Shown: positions 53,723 to 63,674, numbered from the stretch's first letter. The stretch: 64,000 nt of DNA from Chitinophaga qingshengii (GCF_014529935.1 NZ_JACVFC010000001.1:3782001-3846000), one strand, 5' to 3'. Notes: generated by a model not told the origin, from the sequence alone. Made by a program: numbers and translations.

Positions 53723-55855
53723 ATGCAGGCACCAATAAACATCGCGCTGGTAGGAAATCCTAATAGTGGAAAAAGCTCCCTTTTTAACGCACTCACCGGG
53801 TTAAATCAAAAAGTCGGCAACTTTCCCGGCGTAACGGTAGATAAGAAAACCGGAACCGCCAACATCGTCCCGGGAATTACGGCCAATATTATAGACCTTC
53901 CGGGGACTTACAGCCTGTACCCTAAAAGTGCGGATGAATACGTGACCTATGATGTACTGATCAATCCGGGCAGCGACGATGCGCCAGACCTGGTGGTCAT
54001 AGTAGCCGATGCTTCCAACCTCAAACGTAACCTCCTCTTTTGTTCCCAGATCATCGATCTTAAAATTCCGGTCATCATCGCCCTTACCATGATGGACATC
54101 GCCCGTAAAAAAGGCGTGGAAATAGACCTCGACGGACTGGAAAGAGAGCTCGGGGTGCCGGTAGTGGCTATTAATCCCCGCAAAAACAAAGGGGTCACCG
54201 AACTTAAAAAAATCATCGAACTGGCCGCCCGTGGCAACTACAGCGCTCCGGCCCGCGATTTTATCGCCAACGCTGCCCTGGCCAAACCGGTAATCGACGA
54301 TGTGAAAAAAGTGGTGCCCGCCGCCAGCGATTATGGTGCGCTGCATATAGCCGTTAACGTGGAAGAACTGAGCTTTCTGAATAGCACGCAGAAACAAACC
54401 ATCCGGCAGTCCCTGCAGGATCATCAGTTCAACAAAACCAAATTACAGGCAGAAGAGATCATGCAGCGGTATAACCGCATCAAACACATCATGAAAGGTT
54501 CCGTTGTGGAAACCGACCCATTGCAAAAACAGCTGCGGTCCGAAAAAATCGACGACCTGTTGCTGCATCGCTTCTGGGGGTATGTGATCCTGCTGGTGGT
54601 GATGTTCCTCCTGTTCCAGAGTATTTTCTGGCTGGCTTCCTTCCCGATGGACGCCATAGAAGCCGGTTTCGGTAAACTCAGCGGCTGGCTTACCCAGGTG
54701 CTGCCCAACAATAAAATCACCGATGTATTTGTAAACGGTCTGCTGGCCGGCGTGAGCGGATTTGCCGTATTTGTGCCGCAGATCATGATCCTGTTCGGTC
54801 TGATCACCATCCTGGAAGATACCGGTTATATGGCCCGTATCAGCTTCCTGACGGACCGCCTCATGCGGCAGGTAGGGCTTAACGGTAAATCCGTGATGCC
54901 GCTGATCAGCGGCGTAGCCTGCGCGGTACCTGCCATCATGGCCACCCGGACTATCGAAAACAAAAAAGAACGATTGATTACCATCCTGGTGACGCCCCTC
55001 ATGAGCTGCTCGGCGCGCCTCCCTATCTATACCATGATGATTGCCCTGGTGATACCCGACAAACGGATATTTGGCATCCTCGGCCTGCAAGGCCTGGTAA
55101 TGATGGGACTTTACCTGCTCGGCTTCTTTATGGCGATTTTTATTGCCGCCATCATGAAGCTGTTTGTACGCATCCGGGAAAAGAGCTACTTCATTATGGA
55201 GCTGCCGGTATACCGCGCTCCCCGCTGGAAAAACGTGGGCACTACCATGGTGGAAAAAGCGAAGATCTTTATCACGGATGCCGGTAAAGTGATTGTGGTG
55301 ATTTCCGTGATCCTCTGGTTTATGGCCTCCTACGGGCCTTCCGGCAGGATGCAGCCACTGCATGAGAAATATGAAAAAATGATCGCGGCAGTGCCGGAAG
55401 GTTCTCCTGAAGCGGAAGAACTGGACCGCGAATTCCGCTCTGAAAAACTGTCGCATTCCTATGCCGGTATTCTCGGACATGCTATAGAACCTGCTATCCG
55501 CCCGTTGGGCTTCGACTGGAAAATCGGTATCGCGCTGATTACTTCCTTTGCCGCCCGTGAAGTATTTGTGGGCACAATGGCTACCCTTTACAGCGTAGGG
55601 GAAAACCCGGCAGATAACAACGCCACCCTCCGCGAAAAACTGACTTCCGCCAAATGGCCCGACGGCCGGCCGGTGTACACGCTGGCGGCAGGCCTGTCGC
55701 TCATGCTGTTTTATGCATTTGCCATGCAGTGTATGAGTACCATGGCCATCGTAAAAAGGGAGACAAAATCATGGAAAATACCATTTATACAGCTGGTTTA
55801 CATGACTTCACTGGCCTATATCTGCAGTCTGATCATCTTTAATATCTTCAAATAA
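53723..55855 (+). CDS. feoB: ferrous iron transporter FeoB
   Basis: A 710-residue protein: N-terminal G domain (G1 VGNPNSGKSSLFNALTG, G3 DLPGTYSLYPKS, G4 LTMMDIA, G5-like), then ~8-9 membrane helices with FeoB gate motifs (LISGVACAVPAIMATRTI, VTPLMSCSARLPIYTMMIAL). It moves Fe2+ across the inner membrane under GTP control. feoA is 35 kb away in this window, so this is a solo feoB. A TAACTTTG at 53673-53680 is its likely -7 element. Confidence 0.95.
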   Translation: MQAPINIALVGNPNSGKSSLFNALTGLNQKVGNFPGVTVDKKTGTANIVPGITANIIDLPGTYSLYPKSADEYVTYDVLINPGSDDAPDLVVIVADASNLKRNLLFCSQIIDLKIPVIIALTMMDIARKKGVEIDLDGLERELGVPVVAINPRKNKGVTELKKIIELAARGNYSAPARDFIANAALAKPVIDDVKKVVPAASDYGALHIAVNVEELSFLNSTQKQTIRQSLQDHQFNKTKLQAEEIMQRYNRIKHIMKGSVVETDPLQKQLRSEKIDDLLLHRFWGYVILLVVMFLLFQSIFWLASFPMDAIEAGFGKLSGWLTQVLPNNKITDVFVNGLLAGVSGFAVFVPQIMILFGLITILEDTGYMARISFLTDRLMRQVGLNGKSVMPLISGVACAVPAIMATRTIENKKERLITILVTPLMSCSARLPIYTMMIALVIPDKRIFGILGLQGLVMMGLYLLGFFMAIFIAAIMKLFVRIREKSYFIMELPVYRAPRWKNVGTTMVEKAKIFITDAGKVIVVISVILWFMASYGPSGRMQPLHEKYEKMIAAVPEGSPEAEELDREFRSEKLSHSYAGILGHAIEPAIRPLGFDWKIGIALITSFAAREVFVGTMATLYSVGENPADNNATLREKLTSAKWPDGRPVYTLAAGLSLMLFYAFAMQCMSTMAIVKRETKSWKIPFIQLVYMTSLAYICSLIIFNIFK

Positions 55856-55896
55856 TATCTTGTACATTGCAGTAGTGCTCACGAAATTGCATTACT

Positions 55897-56796
55897 ATGA
55901 AATTGTTTTGTTACAGCTTATGTCTGCTTTTTGCCGGGCCGTTATTGGCACAGTCTCCTGTCGATTCATCTCAGTTGATGAAAGACGTGCGTACCCTCTC
56001 CGCCGATAAGTTTGAAGGCCGTAAAACCGGTACCCGTGGCAGCCGCCTTGCGCAGTTTTATATCATCGACCGTTTTAAACAAATCGGTATTACGCCCTAC
56101 CACAACACCTATGAATATGCGTTTTATTTCCAGCAGGGAGATAAAAAAATTATGGGTACTAACCTGTACGGCTATATTCCCGGAAAAAATAAAGAGGTGA
56201 TAGTGATCTCCGCTCACTACGACCATCTCGGTATTGGCAAGCCTAACGCTGAAAAAGACAGTATTTACAACGGTGCAGACGATAACGCCTCTGGCGTAGG
56301 TACCCTGTTGGCGCTGGCGGCCTATTTTAAAAAGAATCCTCCCCAATACACGCTGGTGTTTGTTGCCTTCGATGGAGAAGAAGAAGGCCTGCAGGGCGCC
56401 AAAGCATTTATTCAGCAACCACCGGTGCCGTTGAATACGATCCGGCTCAATATCAACATGGATATGGTGGCGCACAACGATAAAAACGAATTATACGTAG
56501 CTGGCACCGCTCCTTACCCGCAGCTGAAAAAGTATATTGATGCCGTGGCTGCCCAAAGCAGTATCAAACTGCTGGCAGGACATGATGTGTCCGGCAGTGG
56601 CAGCGACAACTGGACCAACCAGAGCGACCAGGGGCCGTTTCACGCGCAGAAAATCCCTTTCCTGTACTTTGGGGTGGAAGATCATCCGGATTATCACCAG
56701 CTGACCGATGAATATGATCATATCAACCACCGGTTTTATTACCAGGCTGTAAAAAACATCCTGGAGGTGACTAAACAGATCGATAAAGATATTTAG
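55897..56796 (+). CDS. secreted M28-family peptidase
   Basis: A 299-residue protein with signal peptide (residues 1-19, ending LLAQ) and an M28 aminopeptidase domain: zinc ligands in VISAHYDHLGIGKPN, IYNGADDNASGVGTLLALAA and FVAFDGEEEGLQGAKAF, and His in a later EYDHINH-type motif. It should trim peptides in the periplasm or outside. It ends within the large inverted repeat that separates it from the convergent S41 peptidase. Confidence 0.9.
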   Translation: MKLFCYSLCLLFAGPLLAQSPVDSSQLMKDVRTLSADKFEGRKTGTRGSRLAQFYIIDRFKQIGITPYHNTYEYAFYFQQGDKKIMGTNLYGYIPGKNKEVIVISAHYDHLGIGKPNAEKDSIYNGADDNASGVGTLLALAAYFKKNPPQYTLVFVAFDGEEEGLQGAKAFIQQPPVPLNTIRLNINMDMVAHNDKNELYVAGTAPYPQLKKYIDAVAAQSSIKLLAGHDVSGSGSDNWTNQSDQGPFHAQKIPFLYFGVEDHPDYHQLTDEYDHINHRFYYQAVKNILEVTKQIDKDI

Positions 56797-56813
56797 GGAT
56801 TTACGGATTTCTT

Positions 56814-56906
56814 GATTTACGGATTTTGCGAATGATAAAAGCGAAGATCGCAGCAATTAACTTTTGCTTTGGTCTTCGCTTTTATCATTCGCAAAATCCG
56901 TAAATC
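56814..56906. repeat. large inverted repeat between convergent peptidase genes
   Basis: 34-base arms that pair perfectly (56814-56847 with 56873-56906) round a 25-base loop. Beyond them both sides carry more matching sequence built of GATTTACGGATTT / GATTTAGGGATTT units, so with one 8-base bulge the whole hairpin spans about 56790-56940, covering both stop codons. It is longer than any ordinary terminator. Confidence 0.85.
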
Positions 56907-56936
56907 CCTAAATCAAGAAATCCGTAAATCCCTAAA

Positions 56937-58352
56937 TCAACGCCTGGTTTGTATCATGCCCTGGAAGCGGTTGTTGGGGTGTGGTATTGCGAGTCTGTTG
57001 GTATTGTTAAGCGGGGCAGCCATGCGGCCCATCTGGGAAGCAGGAATCCCCATATCAGTAAGGGCGGTGCGCAACAGGGGATCATTTAAGTTACCCCAGT
57101 TGGTGGTATAATCGTCCTTTGTATCGATTGTTGGAGGGATGCCATTGAAGTAACTGCCTTCGCCGGCGCTGTTGAATATCTGGAAACAAACAGCGTACAT
57201 ATCGTATTGGGCAAAGGTGATATTGATAAAGCCTACCGGTTTCCCGTAGGTGGTCCGGCCAATCAGATGCGGCTGCATAGACGGTTTCAGCACATTGTAC
57301 AGCAGTTCACTGGCCGACACCGTGTTGCCGGTCACCAGGAAACTCAGGTTGGTCAATGCCAGCGCGCCATCCTTTTTAAAGTTCGTGGTTTTATAGGTGG
57401 TAGCTTCCTGCCGGAAAATATCCGTCCAGAAATACCCGGGATTGTAAGGTACCGCCTTCATACCCCGGAAGAGGGGGCTGTAGTTGTTGGTATTCACGTT
57501 GTTATTGAACGACTGTGTATACATCGTTGAATTATTCAGACTGGCAGGCGCCAGTTTATTAGCGAGATATTCCGCCGTTTCAAGGAGCCCGCCGCCATTG
57601 TAGCGGAGGTCTATGATGAGGCGGGTAACTCCGGCCTGTTCGTAGGTAGTGAACAGGGAGTCGAAGGTTGGTTTTACATCTGCCAGGGCAACGAAGTTGT
57701 TGAAAACAAAGTATCCTACTTTGGTACCGTTAAAATTGAAGGTATTGGCGTATAAAACAGGATTCAGTTTATAATTGGCCGGTGAGAGGCTGATGGTCTG
57801 GGTGCTATTGTCCGGCTTCCGGAATATCCAGGTAGCGCCGGAGCTGCCAAAGGCGGCATTCAGCATGTTGTCGGTAGCCCTTCCTACCAGGAACCGGGTA
57901 ACGCCGTTGACGCTGGTGAGCTGCCATCCGCGTTTGATACCGGCTTTGTCTGCCGGGGAGCCGGGATAAACATATATCACATACAGCGTTGTATCGGTCT
58001 GATAGCCTACTTCGAAGCCCATGTCGCCCAGCATACCGCCTTGCAGGGCGCGCGAGGTAGTGCCGTTATCCAGGAAACTGTACCTGTCCAGGTTATCGCC
58101 GTTGGTATTGTTTTTTTTGATGTGGATCAGCGCATTAAACATACTGTCCACCGTGGGGTAGTTATCCGGTTTAAAGGTGGCTGCGTCCGGGATCACGTCT
58201 GTCCACAGGTAGATGTCTTTAAAAACGGAATAGATGCTGTCATTGATAGGCGGGGCTTGCGGGCCGGCAGCCTGGTCCTTTTTTTTACAAGCGGATATCA
58301 GGACAGTCAATAAAAGGCCGGTGATCAGCCAGTAGCGTCGATTTGGTTGCAT
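56937..58352 (-). CDS. S41-family (C-terminal-processing-like) serine protease, lipoprotein
   Basis: A 471-residue lipoprotein (lipobox VLISAC, Cys22; followed by KKK). A helix-rich N-terminal part, a PDZ domain near residues 105-170 (LYVIYVYPGSPADKAGIKRG, VNGVTRFLVGR) and an S41 domain with catalytic Ser in LVTGNTVSASELLYNVLK and Lys in RTTYGKPVGFINITF are visible. Surface-anchored peptidase of this style are common in Bacteroidota; a substrate cannot be named. Confidence 0.9.
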   Translation of the reverse strand: MQPNRRYWLITGLLLTVLISACKKKDQAAGPQAPPINDSIYSVFKDIYLWTDVIPDAATFKPDNYPTVDSMFNALIHIKKNNTNGDNLDRYSFLDNGTTSRALQGGMLGDMGFEVGYQTDTTLYVIYVYPGSPADKAGIKRGWQLTSVNGVTRFLVGRATDNMLNAAFGSSGATWIFRKPDNSTQTISLSPANYKLNPVLYANTFNFNGTKVGYFVFNNFVALADVKPTFDSLFTTYEQAGVTRLIIDLRYNGGGLLETAEYLANKLAPASLNNSTMYTQSFNNNVNTNNYSPLFRGMKAVPYNPGYFWTDIFRQEATTYKTTNFKKDGALALTNLSFLVTGNTVSASELLYNVLKPSMQPHLIGRTTYGKPVGFINITFAQYDMYAVCFQIFNSAGEGSYFNGIPPTIDTKDDYTTNWGNLNDPLLRTALTDMGIPASQMGRMAAPLNNTNRLAIPHPNNRFQGMIQTRR

Positions 58353-58402
58353 AGCAGCAAGTTTAGGATAACCTGAATGATTAAACGAATAACAGCAAGC
58401 TG

Positions 58403-59077
58403 CTATTGTGGGCCAAAGTTACCAAAGAGATCATAACCCAGCTCTTCCGGCATTACCCCTTTGTTTTTAAGACCCAGGTTGATTTTATCCCGCCAGCGGA
58501 TTTGCGCAGCCATATTGGTACCATGATGGGTATCGCGGTCGAATGCGTACTGCATGCGGTTCATTTCCTGGAAAGACTGGAGATATTGATATTGTATAAC
58601 ACTGTCATAATCGTCCCGGTTCAATGCAGTTTGCCGGAGTTTTTGTTTGAAGCGTTCCACTACCAGCCGGGTAATATCGAAATGCAGCTGTTCATGCATG
58701 AGGGCGTAGTTATCGCGGGCATCGTCCCTTACCCAGGAAGCGCTTTTAATGAAGAATACTTCCATGGTGAGCCTGATTTTCAGGGTATCGTGTGTAACCA
58801 GGCTGGCTCCTTCGTAGGAGAAACTGGTATAGGACACAGCAGCGCTGGGTCCGGCAGGGGATGGTTTACCCTGGAAATCGTTCCAGCATAATTTGCGGGT
58901 GGAAGAGTAGAAGATGGTATCGGAGTGAGGATTCTCAGGACCCTGCCGGTCTTCAAGCACCAGTTGAATAGTGGTGATTTTCGCCGGAGGAGTGGCCAGG
59001 GTGTGCGTTTTCATCTGCCCGAAGGGCAAAAAAAACATATAAAGTATATGTAATAAGGATGGCATACCAGAGAACAA
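58403..59077 (-). CDS. DUF922-type protein with an HExxH motif
   Basis: A 224-residue secreted-type protein with an N-terminal hydrophobic stretch. Seen: KLCWNDFQGKPSPAGPSAAV and the zinc-metalloprotease-like HEQLHFDITRLVVERFKQKL near residue 135, fitting DUF922. It is probably a periplasmic/secreted metallopeptidase or relative; activity is not established. It lies 50 bases upstream (on its strand, before) the S41 peptidase gene, so the two may be co-transcribed. Start choice is uncertain: several ATGs lie within the first 22 codons. Confidence 0.68.
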   Translation of the reverse strand: MFSGMPSLLHILYMFFLPFGQMKTHTLATPPAKITTIQLVLEDRQGPENPHSDTIFYSSTRKLCWNDFQGKPSPAGPSAAVSYTSFSYEGASLVTHDTLKIRLTMEVFFIKSASWVRDDARDNYALMHEQLHFDITRLVVERFKQKLRQTALNRDDYDSVIQYQYLQSFQEMNRMQYAFDRDTHHGTNMAAQIRWRDKINLGLKNKGVMPEELGYDLFGNFGPQ

Positions 59078-59227
59078 CGGGATTAAAATTAGGAAAATGC
59101 CCCGCTGCCTGTTCGGGGAGCTTAAAATTTGTGGATTCTATAACATTTGAAAGGGTGTTTTAACAATCATTTTCTGCCGGAAACGGGCTTTTTTCCGTAA
59201 TTTACTTCCAACCAAAACAATCGCACT

Positions 59228-60226
59228 ATGTACGGCGGCGGATATATTTTCGACGAACCAAACGGAAAACAGCTGCGGGAAGAACAACTGCACGATGATC
59301 CTGAAAAACTGGCTGCTTTTGAAGACAGAATTGCCAGAGGGGAAAAAATTGAGCCGGGCGACTGGATGCCGGCGGAATATCGCAGACAACTCATCCGTTT
59401 GATAGAACAACATGCGCATTCAGAGATTATTGGCGCATTACCGGAAGGAACGTGGATAACCCGTGCTCCCGGTTTCAAACGTAAGCTGGCCCTGATTGCC
59501 AAGGTGCAGGATGAAATTGGCCATGGACAACTGTTGTACAATGCGGCAGAAACACTCGGAAAATCGAGGGAAGCCATGATCAACGACCTGCTCAGCGGCA
59601 AATCCAAATATTCCAACGTATTTAATTATCCTGCCAAAACATGGGCGGATGTGACGGTCATCGGTTTCCTGATTGATGCGGCAGCGATTGTTAACCAGGT
59701 TGCCAATGCAAAAGGTTCGTATGGGCCTTATTGCCGGGCATTGGAGCGCATCTGTTATGAAGAGAGCTTCCACCTGAAACAGGGGCACGATGCTTTTATT
59801 GAACTGGCTACCGGTACGCCGGAGCAGAAAGCCATGTTGCAGGATGCGCTGAATCGCTGGTGGCAACCTATCATGCATTTCTTCGGCCCGCCGGATAAAA
59901 CCTCCCAGCACAGCGAAAAACTGATGCAATGGAAAGTGAAAATGGCGAGCAATGATGAGATGCGTAACCAGTTCCTGGACAGCTATGTGCCTAAAATATG
60001 GGAATTGGGGCTTACGCTGCCAGACCCGTTGCTGCGCAAAAATACAGCTACCGGGCGCTGGGAATATTCCGATCCGGACTGGAACGAGTTTTTCCGGGTG
60101 ATCAACGGCGGTGGTCCCTGTAATGCAGAGCGGCTGCAGGTGCGGAAATGGGCGGAAGAGGAAGGTCGCTGGGTACGCAAGGCATTAATGAATCCGGCGG
60201 AGCGGCGCTCCTTGCCGGTGGCTTAA
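59228..60226 (+). CDS. paaA: phenylacetyl-CoA epoxidase subunit PaaA
   Basis: A 332-residue di-iron monooxygenase subunit. Seen: [24 protein letters not shown] opening (here [17 protein letters not shown]), the iron ligands in [18 protein letters not shown] and [18 protein letters not shown], and [20 protein letters not shown] near the C-terminus. PaaA is the catalytic subunit converting phenylacetyl-CoA to its ring epoxide. It heads a paaABCD run in the window; paaE does not follow. Confidence 0.95.
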   Translation: MYGGGYIFDEPNGKQLREEQLHDDPEKLAAFEDRIARGEKIEPGDWMPAEYRRQLIRLIEQHAHSEIIGALPEGTWITRAPGFKRKLALIAKVQDEIGHGQLLYNAAETLGKSREAMINDLLSGKSKYSNVFNYPAKTWADVTVIGFLIDAAAIVNQVANAKGSYGPYCRALERICYEESFHLKQGHDAFIELATGTPEQKAMLQDALNRWWQPIMHFFGPPDKTSQHSEKLMQWKVKMASNDEMRNQFLDSYVPKIWELGLTLPDPLLRKNTATGRWEYSDPDWNEFFRVINGGGPCNAERLQVRKWAEEEGRWVRKALMNPAERRSLPVA

Positions 60227-60306
60227 AATCGTATATACCTGCACGTTATCGCCTGCGATCATGTCGACAGGCAGATTTTCGATTAAAAAAACCAATCAGT
60301 AAATTC

Positions 60307-60675
60307 ATGTCTAACGAGTCTTTAGATCCGCGTGTCAACAGGTTGAAACTGGGAGATCCCAGCGCGGTGATCAAAGTGGAAGAAGGGGAGAACTGGAATG
60401 TGTATGAGGTGTTTCACCAGGAGAAAAGAGGCGCCCATCATGAGCATGTGGGTTGTGTACATGCACCGGACCCGCAGCTGGCGCTGGTATTTGCCAAAGA
60501 ACAATTTGCCCGCCGCAAAAAATGCGTGAACCTGTGGGTGGTTAGAAGTGCCGATATTCTGGCCTTTGATGTGGAAGATGAAGATATGTTCGCCAACAAC
60601 CTGGAAAAAAATTACCGCGATGCCAGTGGTTTCAAGGTAATGGAGAAGATCAACAAATTCAAACAATCCAAATGA
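60307..60675 (+). CDS. paaB: phenylacetyl-CoA epoxidase subunit PaaB
   Basis: A 122-residue PaaB: WNVYEVFHQEKRGAHHEHVG, CVHAPDPQLALVFAKEQFAR, RRKKCVNLWVVRSADILAF. It is the small bridging subunit of the epoxidase. Start chosen at ATG 60307 (MSNESLDPR); the longer frame adds 53 unrelated residues that run into paaA. It overlaps paaC by four bases. Confidence 0.93.
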   Translation: MSNESLDPRVNRLKLGDPSAVIKVEEGENWNVYEVFHQEKRGAHHEHVGCVHAPDPQLALVFAKEQFARRKKCVNLWVVRSADILAFDVEDEDMFANNLEKNYRDASGFKVMEKINKFKQSK

Positions 60676-61436
60676 GCAGCAACGCAGCATTAACAGACCT
60701 TATCATAAAAATGGCCGACGATGAACTGGTTCAGGGCCACCGCAATTCCGAATGGACAGGCCTGGGGCCGGTGATGGAGGAAGATATCGCATTTTCTTCC
60801 ATGGCACAGGATAAGATTGGCCATGCCTGGGCATTGTACCGTATCCTGCACGAAAACCTGGGCGGCGAAGATCCTGACCGCTTCGCGTTTATGCGGCCGG
60901 AGAAAGCGTTTAAATGTTCACACCTGGTGGAGATGCCCAACAGCGGCTATGATTTCAGCCTGATGCGGCACTTCCTGTTTGACCACGCCGAAACGGTACG
61001 GTATGAAAGTATGCGTGAGAGCAGCTTTGAACCGTTTCAGCAACTCAGTAAAAAATTCAGGGGCGAATTAAAATATCATACACTGCATGCCGACGCTTTT
61101 TTGATACAGTTGTGTAATGCCGGTGAGGAAGGATATGCCCGGATGCAGACGGCGCTGTATGAAACCATCGCACTGGCAGCCGGCATTTTTGAACCCTCTG
61201 CTGCCTACGAAGAAACATTGATCGCCGATAAGGTATATCCCGGGGAGAAGGAACTGTACAGCCGCTGGCTCGATCAGATCTATCCGGTACTGGTAAAGGC
61301 AGCGCTCAATCTTCCTGATATGAACACCATTACGCCGGTATATGGCGGCAGGCAAGGTTTTCATACCAGCTACCTGGTGCCGCTGCTGAAAGAGATGGGA
61401 GAAGTATTTAACCTGGACACGGAGGCCAGCTGGTAA
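60672..61436 (+). CDS. paaC: phenylacetyl-CoA epoxidase subunit PaaC
   Basis: A 254-residue helical structural partner of PaaA: MADDELVQGHRNSEWTGLGP, EEDIAFSSMAQDKIGHAWAL, RYESMRESSFEPFQQLSKKF, KYHTLHADAFLIQLCNAGEE. It carries ferritin-like helices without catalytic iron. It begins four bases before the paaB stop (ATGA overlap), so translation is coupled. Confidence 0.94.
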   Translation: MSSNAALTDLIIKMADDELVQGHRNSEWTGLGPVMEEDIAFSSMAQDKIGHAWALYRILHENLGGEDPDRFAFMRPEKAFKCSHLVEMPNSGYDFSLMRHFLFDHAETVRYESMRESSFEPFQQLSKKFRGELKYHTLHADAFLIQLCNAGEEGYARMQTALYETIALAAGIFEPSAAYEETLIADKVYPGEKELYSRWLDQIYPVLVKAALNLPDMNTITPVYGGRQGFHTSYLVPLLKEMGEVFNLDTEASW

Positions 61437-61441
61437 ATGTT

Positions 61442-61939
61442 ATGATGTCTGCCACTATTTCCAAAGAAGAGGTGTATGAGGCACTGGAACAGGTAATGGA
61501 CCCGGAAATACCCGTGCTTAGCGTGATAGACCTCGGTATGATCACCGGTGTGGAAATCACGGAAGGACAACCGGTGCTGATCCGTATGATTCCTACGTTT
61601 GCGGCCTGCCCGGCGGTAAGTTATATTAAAGACAACATCCGGACAGTGGTGGAAAAAGCGCTTGGGATAGCCGTTACCGTAGAAATAGATAAACAGGTGC
61701 ATTGGGAAAGCAACCGGATGACGTCTGCCGCTAAAGAAAAATTAAAAAACTTTGGCATCGCGCCACCACCGGTACTGGAAGGAGAGGTGCGCCCGGAAAT
61801 TATGCTGAACACCCCTTGTCCGCATTGTGGAAGTGAACATACCTATCTCCGCTCGCCGTTTGGTTCCACGCTGTGTCGTGCGATTCATTACTGTAAATCC
61901 TGCGGACAGGTATTTGAACAGTTCAAACCGCTGGAATAA
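61442..61939 (+). CDS. paaD: phenylacetyl-CoA epoxidase assembly protein PaaD
   Basis: A 165-residue PaaD (PaaJ): N-terminal MIP18/DUF59 domain (EVYEALEQVMDPEIPVLSVI, DLGMITGVEITE, IRMIPTFAACPAVSYIKDNI) and a C-terminal zinc/Fe-S ribbon with four Cys (TPCPHCGSEHTYLRSPFGST, HYCKSCGQVFEQFKPLE). It helps mature the iron centre of the epoxidase. The reductase paaE does not follow; nadD does, after a 92-base gap. Confidence 0.92.
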   Translation: MMSATISKEEVYEALEQVMDPEIPVLSVIDLGMITGVEITEGQPVLIRMIPTFAACPAVSYIKDNIRTVVEKALGIAVTVEIDKQVHWESNRMTSAAKEKLKNFGIAPPPVLEGEVRPEIMLNTPCPHCGSEHTYLRSPFGSTLCRAIHYCKSCGQVFEQFKPLE

Positions 61940-62031
61940 GCGTTGTTTCTATGTTTCCTGATGGCTATCGAAGGAAATGCCTATTTTTACACGTATTATT
62001 TAGTGGCCATTGGCAAATTATACGATGAAAC

Positions 62032-62601
62032 ATGAGAATAGGTTTGTATTTCGGGTCTTTTAATCCTATACACACAGGGCATTTGATCATTGCCAATTAT
62101 GTAGCATACAATACTGACCTGGACAAAGTATGGTTTGTGGTTTCCCCGCAGAACCCATTGAAGACTTCTTCCACATTGTTGAATGAACATGACCGCTTTC
62201 ACCTGGTGGAACTGGCCATCAAGGATGAACCACGTTTGCGCGCGAGTAATATTGAGTTTTCCCTGCCACGGCCTTCCTTCACGGTAGATACGCTGGCTTA
62301 TATGGGAGAGAAGTTTCCGACACAGGAGTTTGCGATCATTATGGGGAGCGACAGCTTTCAGAACCTGCCGCGGTGGAAAAATTATATGCACATTGTACAA
62401 CATTATCCGATCTATGTATACCGCCGTCCGGGGCATGATATCACCGATACCTATGGTGCAAAGGTAGAAATACTGGATGCGCCCATGCTGGACATTTCCG
62501 CTACCAACATCCGGCAATGGATCAGGGAAGGGAAGTCCGTACGGTATATGGTACCGGATAATGTAATCAACTATATACAGGAGAATAACTATTTCCGCTG
62601 A
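62032..62601 (+). CDS. nadD: nicotinate-nucleotide adenylyltransferase
   Basis: A 189-residue nucleotidyltransferase: GLYFGSFNPIHTGHLIIANY with the (H/T)xGH motif, VWFVVSPQNPLKTSSTLLNE, IIMGSDSFQNLPRWKNY and C-terminal ISATNIRQWIREGKSVRYMV. It makes deamido-NAD from nicotinate mononucleotide, the step common to de novo and salvage NAD synthesis; nadA is also in this window. It overlaps the convergent transporter gene by 13 bases. Confidence 0.95.
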   Translation: MRIGLYFGSFNPIHTGHLIIANYVAYNTDLDKVWFVVSPQNPLKTSSTLLNEHDRFHLVELAIKDEPRLRASNIEFSLPRPSFTVDTLAYMGEKFPTQEFAIIMGSDSFQNLPRWKNYMHIVQHYPIYVYRRPGHDITDTYGAKVEILDAPMLDISATNIRQWIREGKSVRYMVPDNVINYIQENNYFR

Positions 62602-63674
62602 TCGGTAGCTGGTCCGCCGCCCGCTGCGGTGGTTCCCGGCTGCAGGTGCCGTTTGCGGTCCCTTCTTTTTACCAGGTATTCGTTGGAATAGATTTCCAGC
62701 AACAGGATAAACATGGAAATCAGCAGGGGACCGAATATCAGCCCGATAAACCCGAAGAGATTAACGCCGATGATCACACCGAAGATGGTGATCAGGGGAT
62801 GAACGTCTGCTATCTTCTTCGCCAGCAGCAGCCGCGATATGTTGTCTGAAATACCCACCACCCCAAAACCATATACCAGGATGGCAATGCCCTGCCAGAT
62901 ATTGCCTACGGCCAACAGGTATACGCCCATGGGCACATATACGGCCGCTGCGCCAATTACCGGCAACATGGCCGTGAAGCAGGTAATCACAAACCAGAAA
63001 AACGGCTGCGGCACGCCAAAAACCAGGTAGCCTATCAACGATACCACACCCTGGATCACCGCAATCAGGGGAATACCCAGCGCATTGGCAAATACCAGCG
63101 TGTTAAACTCCCGTCCTAACCGTTCTACATTCTCATCCCGGAGGGGAATATATTCATACAGGGTTTCTTCCATCTTACGGCCGTTCACCAGCATAAAATA
63201 CAGGATAAAGTACATGATGGCTATAGCCGTAAGCGTATTGAACGTAGCGCCCAGGAACCCCGGGAGAAAGGCTGTCACACCGTCCTGTATTTTTTGCAGT
63301 TGCTGGGTAGAAAGAAGATCAACGCCAATTTCCTGGTGGAGCTTTTCGTTGAAATCCCGGGCCTTGTTGACCAGTTCACCTGAATGGGCCGCCGCATAAG
63401 CGATGCGGGAAGACAGCATATTAACCAGTGCACCGATGGGCAGCAGGATGATCAGGAAAGAAGCGGTCATCAGCAGTGCGGCAGCCAGGCTCTTTTTCCA
63501 TTTGCGGACTTCCACCAGGCGGTACATCCATTTGCGGCAGATCACATATAGAGTGATGGCGCCCAGGAATCCGGGGAAGAATGTGTATAACTCCTTAAAC
63601 AGCAGGAGTGCCAGGAAAAGGATCAGTAAAAGAAACCCAATTTGTTTAAGACGGTCGTTGTCCAGGTAGCTCAT
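62589..63674 (-). CDS. AI-2E/PerM-family transporter
   Basis: A 361-residue polytopic membrane protein with about eight helices. Seen: the paired N-terminal helices, a periplasmic loop near residues 110-180, and the conserved C-terminal block VHPLITIFGVIIGVNLFGFI, GLIFGPLLISMFILLLEIYS. The family was named for a proposed autoinducer-2 exporter; other members are Na+/H+ antiporters or of unknown cargo, so no substrate is assigned. Start chosen at ATG 63674; the longer frame adds 12 residues. Confidence 0.87.
   Translation of the reverse strand: MSYLDNDRLKQIGFLLLILFLALLLFKELYTFFPGFLGAITLYVICRKWMYRLVEVRKWKKSLAAALLMTASFLIILLPIGALVNMLSSRIAYAAAHSGELVNKARDFNEKLHQEIGVDLLSTQQLQKIQDGVTAFLPGFLGATFNTLTAIAIMYFILYFMLVNGRKMEETLYEYIPLRDENVERLGREFNTLVFANALGIPLIAVIQGVVSLIGYLVFGVPQPFFWFVITCFTAMLPVIGAAAVYVPMGVYLLAVGNIWQGIAILVYGFGVVGISDNISRLLLAKKIADVHPLITIFGVIIGVNLFGFIGLIFGPLLISMFILLLEIYSNEYLVKRRDRKRHLQPGTTAAGGGPATDQRK

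Noticed and set aside
54443..55480. 345-residue minus-strand frame across feoB
   Set aside because: Antisense shadow with His/Gln-rich composition.
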